Assembly: GCF_902459465.1 (NCBI RefSeq)
Contig: NC_047065.1
Span: 9,245,521 to 9,309,520 of the forward strand
Direction of reading: 5' to 3'
DNA from: Asterias rubens
Lineage: Eukaryota > Echinodermata > Asteroidea > Forcipulatida > Asteriidae
DNA length: 64,000 nt
A program made the position numbers and the translations under genes. This document shows, piece after piece, positions 33,101 to 42,560 of this stretch. Numbering within the stretch: position 1 is the first letter of the stretch; each line of letters starts with the position of its first letter. The notes under the pieces are model-generated. The model did no database searches, was not told the DNA's origin, and saw nothing but the letters and a program-made list of their open reading frames with translations.

Positions 33101-34236
33101 TGTCACCAATTCATTCACTCACTCACCACGAACACCTTGTTTTTGGAGTAAACAAAAACTGTACATGTACCTCTAGTTATTATTATTGTCGGGAAATAGA
33201 ATTGCCCTCCTTTAATATGTTTTATAGACGTTCTGACTCCTTGATGTCTGGGCAGATGGTTTGTTTACAATGGGCCCTGTGGAGTCACAGTGGCTATGAA
33301 CACAATAAAGGGCTTTTAGCAAACTGGTAATCATGGGTGATGATTGGAATAGTTACCAGACCCTTCACAAATACTATTGGTCCCATTGTTTCAAGGATCT
33401 CTTCCCACAGCCTTGACAGTTATTTTGGGAGTTGGTGTCATTGAGTAATGAAGGAATCAGTTTTTAAGGTTGAAATGAGGGTCCCCCCGGTCTGGTGAAT
33501 CTGTCCCCCAGACCACTTTACCTTGTCTATGGTACAGCGTCGTCCCCGAGACAGTGTCTCCTAGGATGTTAGGTTATTCTATCCGCCCGCCGCGCCCAGC
33601 GGAGATTTTGTCCCCCAAAACGGAGAATGTGTCCCCCGCGTGCACATGAGCGTCCACCGACGCCGACGGAACTTCTTTTGGATCATTACACATGGAGGAA
33701 TAACCTATAGAGAGGTTTCGCGTGACGTCACCATCGTCAGTTTTTGACACCCGCCGCCATGTTGAGTACTATATTATCAGCTGGCCTGTAATTAACGTAA
33801 CGCATAAACGGTGCAAAAATCAAACCAGAGCAGTTCATAGTAAATGTAAATCGTAAGCCAGGAGACCGTGAATATTTTTTCGGCAACCGACGATTATTTT
33901 GCACTAAGCAAAGGCTGGCAAACAATCTGAACCTGATGAAACAGCCGCGGAGGACGACAAAGCATGGCTTAAATTAAAATGAGGAAACATCGGAATGGGC
34001 TTTGGAGACGACGACAAAGAAGAAGTTGCCTAAACACAGGACAAACAGATCGTCCACGTGTCAACATAATTATAAAAAAACAATATGAATTTGAAGGAAA
34101 CATTAATGAAACAATTTTCTTAGACAACCTAGCCCTCTGGTTTCTGACATTTTTAAATATAAATGAAAGAAAGGGAACATTAAACGTTATCTTAAAGCCA
34201 TTATATACACTTTCGGTACAGGGGGAAAAAAATCGC
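33101..34236. other. Unassigned DNA
   Basis: Contains a C-rich stretch with repeated tgtccccc words (33480-33640). Frames of 62-104 codons have no recognisable domain. A short match, ttgagtacta, is shared in reverse with 35.52 kb. Confidence 0.4.
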
Positions 34237-34540
34237 AGATTTACAAATAATTTACAGGGTTTACAGAAGGTAATGGTGAAAGACTTCTCTTGAAATATTG
34301 TTTCATGAAATGCTTTACTTTTTGAGAAAACATTAAAACAATATAAATTCTCGATAGCGAGAATTACGGATTTGTTATAGACACGGCGAAACGCGAGAAA
34401 ACAGGAGTGGGTTTTCCCGTTATTTTCTCCCTCCGATGACCGATTGAGCCTACATTTTCACAGGTTTGTTATTTTATATTATAAGTTGTGATACACGAAG
34501 TGTGGGACTTGGGACAATACTGTTTACCGAAAGTGGAGGA
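34237..34540 (-). repeat. Dispersed repeat paired with 56.28-56.61 kb
   Basis: The complement of 56282-56610: shared words include ttacaaataatttacagggttt, tgctttactttttgagaaaac, cgagaaaaca and gtgatacacgaagtgtggg (in this orientation). About 300 bp, no coding capacity; likely another non-autonomous element that often lies beside the TTAA MITE. Confidence 0.75.
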
Positions 34541-34711
34541 AACAAAGCTTACTCATCAGCTGCCCCAATGCAATTTGCTTGTTTTGTTACGGATATGTAG
34601 ACACACAGGTGCATAATACCAGCCAAGATAACATTGACTTAATTCTTTTAGAGATGTTTGAGATGACACTTGAGTTTTGAACTTCCATTCCAGTCCCAAA
34701 TATGTTTTTGT

Positions 34712-35077
34712 TCAAGACACTAGACACTATTGGTAATTGTCAAAGACCAATCTTCTCACTTGGTGTATCTCAACATATTTTTATGCAGAAAATAACAAAC
34801 CTGTGAAAAGTTTCGCTCAATTTGATCGTCGGAAGTTGCGAGGTAGCAATAAAAAAAAGTCGTGTGCTTTCAGATGCTTGATTTCGAGACCTCAAATTCT
34901 AAATCTGAGTTCTCCAAATGAAGTTCGTGAAAAATTACTTCTCGAAAATTACGTTTCTTCAGAGGGAGCCGTTTCTCATAATGTTTTATACTATCAACAG
35001 CTCCCCATTACTCGTTACCAAGTAAGGTTTTATGGTAATAACTATTTTGAGTAATTGCCAATAGTGTCCACTGCCTG
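34712..35077 (+). mobile_element. TTAA-type MITE, decayed ends
   Basis: Internal blocks match the copy at 3.6 kb (gatttcgagacctcaa, gtttctcataatgttttata). Ends read tagacactattggtaatt and aattgccaatagtgtccact, but the outer TTAAAGG is lost on both sides. Confidence 0.85.
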
Positions 35078-36896
35078 TATCGTTGTTTTCTCTTTAACTT
35101 CACTCTCTTAAATTTAATTTTGACTTGCTTTTCCTCGATAGTAACCTTTACCTCCGTCACCCATCCAATTTGATTGTATAGTGCATCAGTGGATCTAAAT
35201 GCGATCAGAGTAACGGTATTTAATAACATCTGGCTACGACACTGCTGAGAAAAGTTCAATGTTTGGAGACCAGTCGGCAGGTTTGAATTCTGGATCCTTG
35301 TTGTTTTAACAATTTTTTCGTCAGTGTTTTTCTCACAGTATCGACCGGCGTTGACTTGCATTATCCGGAGTTAATATTATGAAGTAATTCAATTGTTTTA
35401 CCAAATAAAATACTGAAAGAAAACCTTCACCAAATATTTTTGTCTATCGGAGAAAAACCAAGTTTCTCGGTTACAAATGTGCGTCTGCTGTTGCGAGCAG
35501 ACGACGCGTTACAAACTTAATAGTACTCAACGTGGCCGACGGCGCGCACAACGAACTTTTTGCGGGGTCACGCAGAAGAAAGAAAAAAAGAAAAGAAAAA
35601 AAGGAGAGAACAAAATAAGGCGAGAGGAAAGATGAGAAGCATCATTCTAAAACAAATATGATTTAGTGAAATTTTTTGTCTTATTTTAGTTATTTTTTTG
35701 TTTTCTCACTGCCTTTCAACCGATTGTCTTTTGCATATAATTTATGTATAACTCACCGATTTCTACTCACCGTTTCCTGACTCTTTTTAGTAACTAAAAG
35801 ATAAAAACTAAAGCCTGACACCTTCACTTCCCCAAGGCAAGTGACTGTGGGCTGGGTTAATGCCCTATCTATCATATCCTGGTGTCATGTGTTTTCAGTA
35901 GGATAACAGGAAAATTGTTCACAATCAAAAACTAAAAGATTTTTTTTCAAAGCATCTATCCAATTTTTTAACAATAACACTTACACTTCATGGTGTGTTG
36001 AAATTTTTATTGGTTTTACGTTGCGAGAGACAGTCTGCCATTAACAGTGCTTATGCATGCACAACACTGGAGCAACGTCATATGTTTTCACACCTTTCAT
36101 TGGTTGGTATTTTATTGAATATTCAGAATCAAGTATGACGTGCAAAATAAATCAAAAATATTATTCAATTACTACTTAACAAATTTAATTACATTTTTGT
36201 CCTAAGGCATTATGGCTACTATATTAGAATCCAGAGATATCATAAGGCATGAAAGTAAAACACCCACCCCCTTGAAGCACACACACTTCATAACAATCCG
36301 TTTCCCCCATTTCAGACCATTAATGTTTGGTTTCAGGAGTGTTTCTTTGACTCATTTGAATGTTGGCATAATAATGCACTTGTGATTTGTACCAAAAATC
36401 AATCATTTTATAAATGTTTGAGCATAACGACAGGAAACGTTATTCTCAGCATGATTAAGCCTGACGAAAATGCAGACTGTGAGTAAACTGCATAGCTTCT
36501 GTCAACGGTGCAGCTTGCACAATCTCGCGGTAAACGGGAACTAAAGTTGGGGTTCGAAAACATATGAGGGTCGATAACGTATGACGCTACGATACGTAAA
36601 GACTTCCATCGGTGGCTGGGACAGGCTAGGTGTCAAATCACGGCAACGTTGAAGAATTTCGATGATATCTGACTGTTTCATATTTAGTTATTTAGACATT
36701 TTGGTCAATGTTAATGATACAACGTTGCTTGACTTTTCCCAATACTTATTATAATAAGAGTATAATAAACCTGGTCGAATTTAATACTCTCTAAAAAAAA
36801 TGTAAAAGAGTGAAAAACACCACTCTTTACATTTCGAGCTGTCTCTCATATGTGGCTCTTCAAAAAGAGTGGTGGTTGTTTCACTCTTTGAGTAGT
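35078..36896. other. Unassigned DNA
   Basis: About 1.8 kb with no recognisable gene. A purine-rich aagaaagaaaaaaagaaaag run lies near 35577. Near 36797-36887 there is a short inverted pair (aagagtgaaa.../...tttcactctt). Confidence 0.4.
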
Positions 36897-37013
36897 CTTG
36901 GTTCCAAGACCATTGGTATTGCGCGGTCACACACACAACCAACGTTCCGATTATGAACGGCAAAAAATATTGCTCCATGGTGTGACCACACAACACCAAT
37001 GGTCTTGGAACCT
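36897..37013. repeat. ~115-bp inverted repeat
   Basis: Left arm ttggttccaagaccattggt (36897-36916) continuing with gcggtcacac; right arm ends tgtgaccaca...accaatggtcttggaacc (about 36979-37012). A short palindromic element or MITE remnant without coding capacity. Confidence 0.7.
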
Positions 37014-38296
37014 AGACTTATTCACGCTCACGCTCGTGGGGGACGGAGCGCCGCTGGCCCCCACGAGCCACCTCTCCGACGAGTGCCTCCTGCTCTGCAC
37101 TTTGCCGTGCACCCAGAACACCGTCTTTCCACCAAGTCAGGCGCCCGGTTAAATCTATTTTCTTCCTCTATTGACTAATCAACAAACCGCCTTGGTTGGC
37201 ATGGTCGGCCGAATGTTAGTAAAACACTAAATCGTAAAAACAGATGTTTTAACAAAATTCAACATTTTCTGCAAACTTTCAATTAAATAAAGTACTTCTC
37301 ATAATTAGTTGTTTTGTTTTAAACAAAATCGACAAATTTGGTTACATTGTTACAAACAATAGCGATCTTTTCTTGATTTGCACTTATGGCTTTCCATAGT
37401 TTTCCAATCTGGGTTGGCAAAAACTCGGGCTGTGACGTTGCAATAGAAAGGTCTATGGGAGAGGAAGGTGATCATCAAGAGGGCGCTGTTTGTAGCCAAA
37501 CAACCGTTAAAAATGCCTAAATCTTTTCTTGTTAAGTGTTCAGTTAAACATAACCACGACTGCTCCTACAGCGAAAACCAAAGTGGAACACCAAGCTCAG
37601 ATTCAGCTTGTTTAGAAGGTAAACAACGTTTATAGCCCAGTGGCGGCGGTTTGTGCGATAACTTAAAGACAAGACCAGACAAGACCAGACAAGGACGAAT
37701 TCGGGTCATCTCGACCTCGTACCTAAGTCAACGCGTACCCAAATAAATGTTTACAATTTTTTTTACTCGTACTGATAATGATATATATAGTGATACATTT
37801 GTATTGTAGTTTAATTTATTTATTTATATAATATTAGCTATGCATTGTTGCAATGATTTTGTTTTCTTGGTTTTTTTTTCATGTTGCAGTTTTTTTTTAC
37901 TTAGGCCCTACGCCTACGGTGGGGAAAATTAATCAGAGAACTTTTTTTTAAATATAGGTAGGCTTGTTACTTTTTATAGAATGATTTTTTTTTTTTATTT
38001 GGAAAAAGATAAGCAGAACTTACGCAAAGTGTTTTGGTTGGAAAAAGTGGAACAGTTTATTTGTTCAAATTTACTTGTTTGAATCGGAAAACGATAATCA
38101 GAACATAACGCAAACGAATGAATTGAATGAATTTTTACAATGAAATGTTCTTTTGGTTTGGGAACAATTTAACAGGAAAAACACCCAGGTGAGGTAAACA
38201 TGAACGTTTGCGTTTTATATATAGTATATTTTTTCATTGAAAATAATTGGTTTCATATGAACATGGAGGTAGAAATGTTTATTTTATACCTCCATG
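37014..38296. other. Unassigned DNA before the LTR element
   Basis: A GC-rich patch (37026-37150) is followed by AT-rich DNA with poly(T) runs. An agaccagaca direct repeat near 37670-37695 precedes cgacctcgtacctaagtcaac, which resembles the gagttgac minisatellite units seen elsewhere. No gene is seen. Confidence 0.4.
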
Positions 38297-38300
38297 ATAT

Positions 38301-38526
38301 TGTGGAGGCAGCGTTGTGCCGTCCTTGAGGCAGCGAGAGGCAGACGGTGAGTTAGGAGGGCGCCACCATGCGGCGGAGTTTGGTTATGCCATTCTAATGC
38401 CTCCGTCGCTGGTCAGTTGCTTTTCCGACTTCCAATTACAGTTACCAAATTAAAGAGTCAATCCGAACCCACTGATGTTTCGAGGTTTCAAATTATTTTA
38501 GGCCTCGTTCGTCACCCCCCTCCACA
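38301..38526 (+). repeat. 5' LTR
   Basis: 226 bp with TG...CA ends. It holds an ATTAAA polyadenylation-type signal (38449-38454), a splice-donor-like GGTGAGT (38347-38353) and a strong translation-start context GCGCCACCATGCGG that opens a 9-codon frame (38368-38397). No TATA box is evident. Confidence 0.93.
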
Positions 38527-38545
38527 CGTGTCAGAAGTGGGATTG
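38527..38545 (+). promoter_or_regulatory. Primer binding site, tRNA-Leu type
   Basis: Directly after the LTR, TGTCAGAAGTGGGATT is the complement of the 3' end of animal tRNA-Leu (…AATCCCACTTCTGACACCA, from memory). The first bases (cg) depart from the CCA complement, so pairing would start a little inside. It would prime minus-strand DNA synthesis. Confidence 0.75.
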
Positions 38546-38649
38546 ACTGCTGTAATTTCAAACAACAAAAGCGATGTTGTAGGCATTGAATGGTATCAAA
38601 GTTTGTCCAGTCCTGTGTGCTGCAGGTCTTGTGTAAATAAGCTGTTGAA

Positions 38650-39819
38650 ATGAGTGCTACTGTAAAAGTCAGCAAGGATGGTGGAAAGTCTCTTCGGTTC
38701 CCTCTTCAGCAAGGAAAGCTCTCGCTACAGTCGCTGGAGGACTATTTCGAGGGTGCCATCGGCGTCACTTATATCGATAAGGATGGTGAGGAAGTGGTGC
38801 TACCCAAGGTAGACAACATGATTCTACCCCCTGAAGACAGCTGGGAGGACCATGTCTACTCCGTCGTTATCAGAGAGCAAAAACCACAGATATCTCCTTC
38901 AACAGCCCCCAGTCTCACACATGTCGTGATGGCACCTGATCGGAAGCTTCACACCTTCGAAGGCAGAGAAGATTCCTCCATAAAATCTGTTACAGTAGAA
39001 GAATTTGTATCGTCAATGAAAAACGCATTCCAACGATACAACGTGCCACTTGACCAGAGGGGACAGTTTTTGCTGGATTACCTGCGTGCCGGCCCAAAGA
39101 TCGAAGTAAGGTCCCTCCTCTCTGGTGGGAAAAGTGCCCAGGATTGTTTGGAGTATCTTCAGTCTTCATACGGAGAATCACTTACGAGTGGGGAACTACA
39201 ACGCCAATTCTTGCAACGCCGACAACGCCAAGGTGAGTCAATCCGCCAGTATGCTATTGACTTAGAGAGACTCTTTCATCGATTGCAGAAAAAGGATCCA
39301 GGCCTGTACAAAACCCCTGACACAATCATTAAGGAACAATTCGTGGATGGGATCGAGACAGAGGGACTGCGTCACTCATGCAGGGATCTCCTTGACCGAA
39401 CTTCCGAGATTTCATTCTGCGAGCTGAAGAACTGGGCAGTGAAGAGAGATGAACGCGAACATGCTCATCATCAAACCACACCTCGAAGCGCATCCACTCT
39501 GCAGGTTCAAGAAAACTCAAAAGACAGAGTCACCTGTTTGGAGGAGCAGATGAAGAGAATTCTCAACAAACTAGATGCCATCACGAGTCATGCCAATGTC
39601 TCCTTCCCCAGCAGCGGGCCCCAACACTGGCAAGGCGGACCCGAATCTCCATCCCCACTCAGATGTTACAACTGCGACCAGTTCGGGCATTTTGCTCGTA
39701 ACTGCCCGGCCCCTCGCCGCCAGCCAAGAAATGTTTTCCCGACACACCCGACACCTCCCCAGCAGTCGTATCCCGGTCAGCGATTCACCCAGAGCCGTAA
39801 GAATGAGATGGGAAACTAG
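38650..39819 (+). CDS. gag polyprotein of the LTR element
   Basis: 389 codons, intact. It would form the capsid and bind element RNA. The central region (about residues 110-260; FVSSMKNAFQRYNV, LQRQFLQRRQRQGESIRQYA) is like the capsid domain of Ty3/Gypsy gag. A zinc knuckle C-x2-C-x4-H-x4-C spans residues 339-352 (CYNCDQFGHFARNC). The C-terminus is proline- and glutamine-rich. The ATG at 38650 is the first in this frame after the leader and starts the conserved protein. The last three codons overlap a GGGAAAC slippery site just before the TAG, so a share of ribosomes should shift into pol. Confidence 0.93.
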   Translation: MSATVKVSKDGGKSLRFPLQQGKLSLQSLEDYFEGAIGVTYIDKDGEEVVLPKVDNMILPPEDSWEDHVYSVVIREQKPQISPSTAPSLTHVVMAPDRKLHTFEGREDSSIKSVTVEEFVSSMKNAFQRYNVPLDQRGQFLLDYLRAGPKIEVRSLLSGGKSAQDCLEYLQSSYGESLTSGELQRQFLQRRQRQGESIRQYAIDLERLFHRLQKKDPGLYKTPDTIIKEQFVDGIETEGLRHSCRDLLDRTSEISFCELKNWAVKRDEREHAHHQTTPRSASTLQVQENSKDRVTCLEEQMKRILNKLDAITSHANVSFPSSGPQHWQGGPESPSPLRCYNCDQFGHFARNCPAPRRQPRNVFPTHPTPPQQSYPGQRFTQSRKNEMGN

Positions 39820-39845
39820 CTCCCTTGTCTGTTTCGAGCCAGACA
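39810..39845 (+). promoter_or_regulatory. -1 ribosomal frameshift signal between gag and pol
   Basis: The heptamer G GGA AAC (39810-39816) is in phase with gag and directly precedes its TAG (39817-39819). The pol frame has a TGA at 39804-39806, so the shift must happen in the 39807-39819 window. After a 5-base spacer, 39822-39852 can fold: CCCT (39822-39825) with AGGG (39849-39852) and TGTCTG (39826-39831) with CAGACA (39840-39845), a 3-base bulge and an 8-base loop. The X XXY YYZ heptamer plus stem is the classic signal. Confidence 0.85.
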
Positions 39846-40736
39846 GCCAGGGGGAAAAGTGACGGCTTGCTTAACTGTAATACAAGAGAATTTATGACCA
39901 AGGCGACTGCTGATTGTTTTACTGTCAATGCACTCTTTGGTGAGCAACAGGTGCCTTGTCTTTTGGACACTGGCTCTATGGTGACAACTATCACCAACAA
40001 TTTCTACGTCACACACTTCAAGCCAAGAGGTATACAACTGATGAGCGTACCAGAGTATTTCCAGCTGGTATCAGCCAATGGCACTTCCATACCATACACT
40101 GGAGTTTTTGAAACCAACATCTCAGTCTTTGACATCACTGTTCCATCCAGGGTGGTGCTCGTCATTGAGGACTCCCGGGTATCAACCATGGCATCAGGTA
40201 TTATTGGAATGAACGTCCTGAAGGAATGTTGGAGCAAATTCATGACATCTCAGGGACAGACCCATCTGGAAAAGGTTGAGCCACATGACAATCACAAAGT
40301 GTGGGAGAGTGCAATGCAGACAGTGCAGAAACATGAAGAATTTACATCGAACCAAAATCAGATTAGTAGAGCATATCTCCGTCGGGGACCAGCTGTTATA
40401 ATCCCTGCCAAACAGATGATGATTTTACAAGCCTCAGCCAGCCCGGGTCCAGATAACACAGCGTACGTTGCAGTATTGGAATCTGGTGAATCATCCAATC
40501 TCCCCAATGGTATTCAATTGAATAGGTCATTAGTCAGTGTCCATGGGGGAAAGTTCTCCTTCATTGTAGCGAACGACACAGATCGAGATGTTGTCTTACC
40601 AGGTCATACCTGCATCGGTACTCTATATAACGGAGAACTCATTACACCAGAGGACGAAACCCACGAGTACAACATGAAGCAAAACTCAGTGAATTGTTCT
40701 TCGATGTCTACGTCTGACAAGAATGATACACCGTAA
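39813..40736 (+). CDS. pol, protease part
   Basis: In the frame reached by the -1 shift, an aspartic protease domain carries the active-site LLDTGS (about 39966-39983) and a later SGIIGMNVL block typical of retropepsins. It would cleave the gag and gag-pol polyproteins. There is no good start codon, as expected for a frameshift product. The frame ends in TAA at 40734-40736, but the next domain continues in the same frame, so this stop interrupts what should be one polyprotein. CAA to TAA is a one-base C to T change (inference). Confidence 0.88.
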   Translation, partial: KLAPLSVSSQTARGKSDGLLNCNTREFMTKATADCFTVNALFGEQQVPCLLDTGSMVTTITNNFYVTHFKPRGIQLMSVPEYFQLVSANGTSIPYTGVFETNISVFDITVPSRVVLVIEDSRVSTMASGIIGMNVLKECWSKFMTSQGQTHLEKVEPHDNHKVWESAMQTVQKHEEFTSNQNQISRAYLRRGPAVIIPAKQMMILQASASPGPDNTAYVAVLESGESSNLPNGIQLNRSLVSVHGGKFSFIVANDTDRDVVLPGHTCIGTLYNGELITPEDETHEYNMKQNSVNCSSMSTSDKNDTP

Positions 40737-42560
40737 TTTTTGCATGATCTGAAGTTGGGAGATCAATTTTCACACGAAGAGGCTTCAAGATTCGAAAAGC
40801 TGCTCCAGAAGTATGACAGTGTATTCTCGAAGAACGATGGTGACTTGGGCCACACTGACACCGTCAGACATCGCATTGATACAGGTGATGCCTCCCCCAT
40901 TAGTCAGCGATACCGGTCACTTCCACCATCACAATACAAAGAAGTCAGGGCACACATCCATGAGCTGCTTGACAAAGGGATCATCCGAGAAAGCTCAAGC
41001 CCATGGGCATCCCCGATTGTAGTCGTGCGGAAAAAAGACCACTCAATTCGCTTATGCGTGGATTACAGGAGACTTAATAGTTTGACGACGAAGAACGCAT
41101 TTCCGTTGCCCCGAATCAATGAGTCTCTTCAGGCCCTTGGGAATGCAAAGTATTTCAGCACCATGGATCTGACGTCTGGATTCTACCAAGTTGCCATGGA
41201 AGAGAGTGACATCCAAAAGACTGCCTTCACAACGCCTTTTGGGCTATGGGAGTACACCCGTATGCCCTTCGGCCTCTGCAATAGTCCAGCAACTTTCCAG
41301 AGGTTGATGCAGCGATGTTTTGGTGATGAAGCCTTGCAGAGTCTTTTAATATACCTTGATGACATCATAGTATATTCCGCTAGTTATGAGGAACATCTAC
41401 AGCGTCTCGAAATGGTATTTCAGCGGTTACAAAAGCACGGTTTAAAGCTGAAACTTTCAAAGTGTGACTTCTTCAAAACTCAAGTGAAATATCTTGGACA
41501 CCTTATCGTGGCGGGAGACGGGGTGAAGCCAGACCTTGAGAAGATTGCAGTAGTAAAAGACTGGCTAGTGCCAACAACTGTCACAGATCTGCGATCGTTC
41601 CTTGGCTTCACTGGATTCTTTCGCAAGTTCATTCACCGATATTCTAGCGTCACTGCACCACTTCTCAAATATCTCACAGGGACATCGCGTAAAGGAAAAA
41701 TCAGAGACGGACAGAGGAGAATAGAGCTTGACGAGGCGGCACATTTGGCGATACAGTCATTAAAGTCAAAGTTGATTGAAGCCCCGGTGTTGAGGTTTGC
41801 AGACTTCTCGCTACCATTTACAGTGGAAACAGATGCAAGCAGTAAAGGGCTTGGTGCCGTGCTCTCACAACAACAACGCGATGGCTCAAAGTCAGTGGTA
41901 GCCTATGCCTCACGATCACTACGACCAGCGGAGAAGAACGATAAAAATTACTCGGCATTCAAGTTGGAGTTGTTGGGCGTACGCTGGGCCGTGTGTCAGG
42001 CATTCCGGGATTACTTGTTTGGAAATAAGTGCATCATTCTCACTGATCACAATCCCCTCAAATACTTGGATACCGCAAACCTGAGTGCAGCTGAGATGCG
42101 GTGGGTACAGCAGTTGTCAGCATTCGACTTCAAACTAGAATACCGTCCTGGACGAACGAATCAAGCGCCAGATGCCCTTTCGCGACTTGACACACGACCA
42201 GTTGATGCAGCTCTCAATTTACAGTCCACCCCAGATGCTGAGCTATCATCTTGTACCATCCGCGCCACTTGTGGTCCAGTTGGTGTAACCACAGAATTTC
42301 CTCAGATGTTGGCCCATCAAATCCAAGTAACTACTGACGAAGGCAGCCAAAGTTTACCGGGCTATTCTGCAAAGATGCTGAGAAGTTTACAAGATGAAGA
42401 TTTCATTCTCCAACGGGTCATCCCCTATGTAAAGAGACAAAGACGTCCATCAGAACAAGAGAGGCAGAACGAACCAAGTGACGTTGTTTCAGTTCTTAAA
42501 CATATGAACCAACTCTTCTTCAAAAATGAAGTCCTGTACCGACGTTCTATATTGCAATGA
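40737..42560 (+). CDS. pol, reverse transcriptase and RNase H part
   Basis: Same frame as the protease. RT: SSPWASPIVVVRKKD, the first Asp in FSTMDLTSGFYQ (residue 143 from 40740), YLDD at residues 205-208, and LGFTGFFRKFI in the connection. RNase H: ETDASSKGLGAVL (Asp 365), FKLELLGVRWA (Glu 410), LTDHNPLKYL (Asp 436) and PDALSRL (Asp 478). All catalytic residues are present, so the enzyme itself looks intact. It is separated from the protease by a TAA and from the integrase by a TGA (42558-42560), both in frame. It copies element RNA into DNA and degrades the template. Confidence 0.93.
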   Translation, partial: FLHDLKLGDQFSHEEASRFEKLLQKYDSVFSKNDGDLGHTDTVRHRIDTGDASPISQRYRSLPPSQYKEVRAHIHELLDKGIIRESSSPWASPIVVVRKKDHSIRLCVDYRRLNSLTTKNAFPLPRINESLQALGNAKYFSTMDLTSGFYQVAMEESDIQKTAFTTPFGLWEYTRMPFGLCNSPATFQRLMQRCFGDEALQSLLIYLDDIIVYSASYEEHLQRLEMVFQRLQKHGLKLKLSKCDFFKTQVKYLGHLIVAGDGVKPDLEKIAVVKDWLVPTTVTDLRSFLGFTGFFRKFIHRYSSVTAPLLKYLTGTSRKGKIRDGQRRIELDEAAHLAIQSLKSKLIEAPVLRFADFSLPFTVETDASSKGLGAVLSQQQRDGSKSVVAYASRSLRPAEKNDKNYSAFKLELLGVRWAVCQAFRDYLFGNKCIILTDHNPLKYLDTANLSAAEMRWVQQLSAFDFKLEYRPGRTNQAPDALSRLDTRPVDAALNLQSTPDAELSSCTIRATCGPVGVTTEFPQMLAHQIQVTTDEGSQSLPGYSAKMLRSLQDEDFILQRVIPYVKRQRRPSEQERQNEPSDVVSVLKHMNQLFFKNEVLYRRSILQ

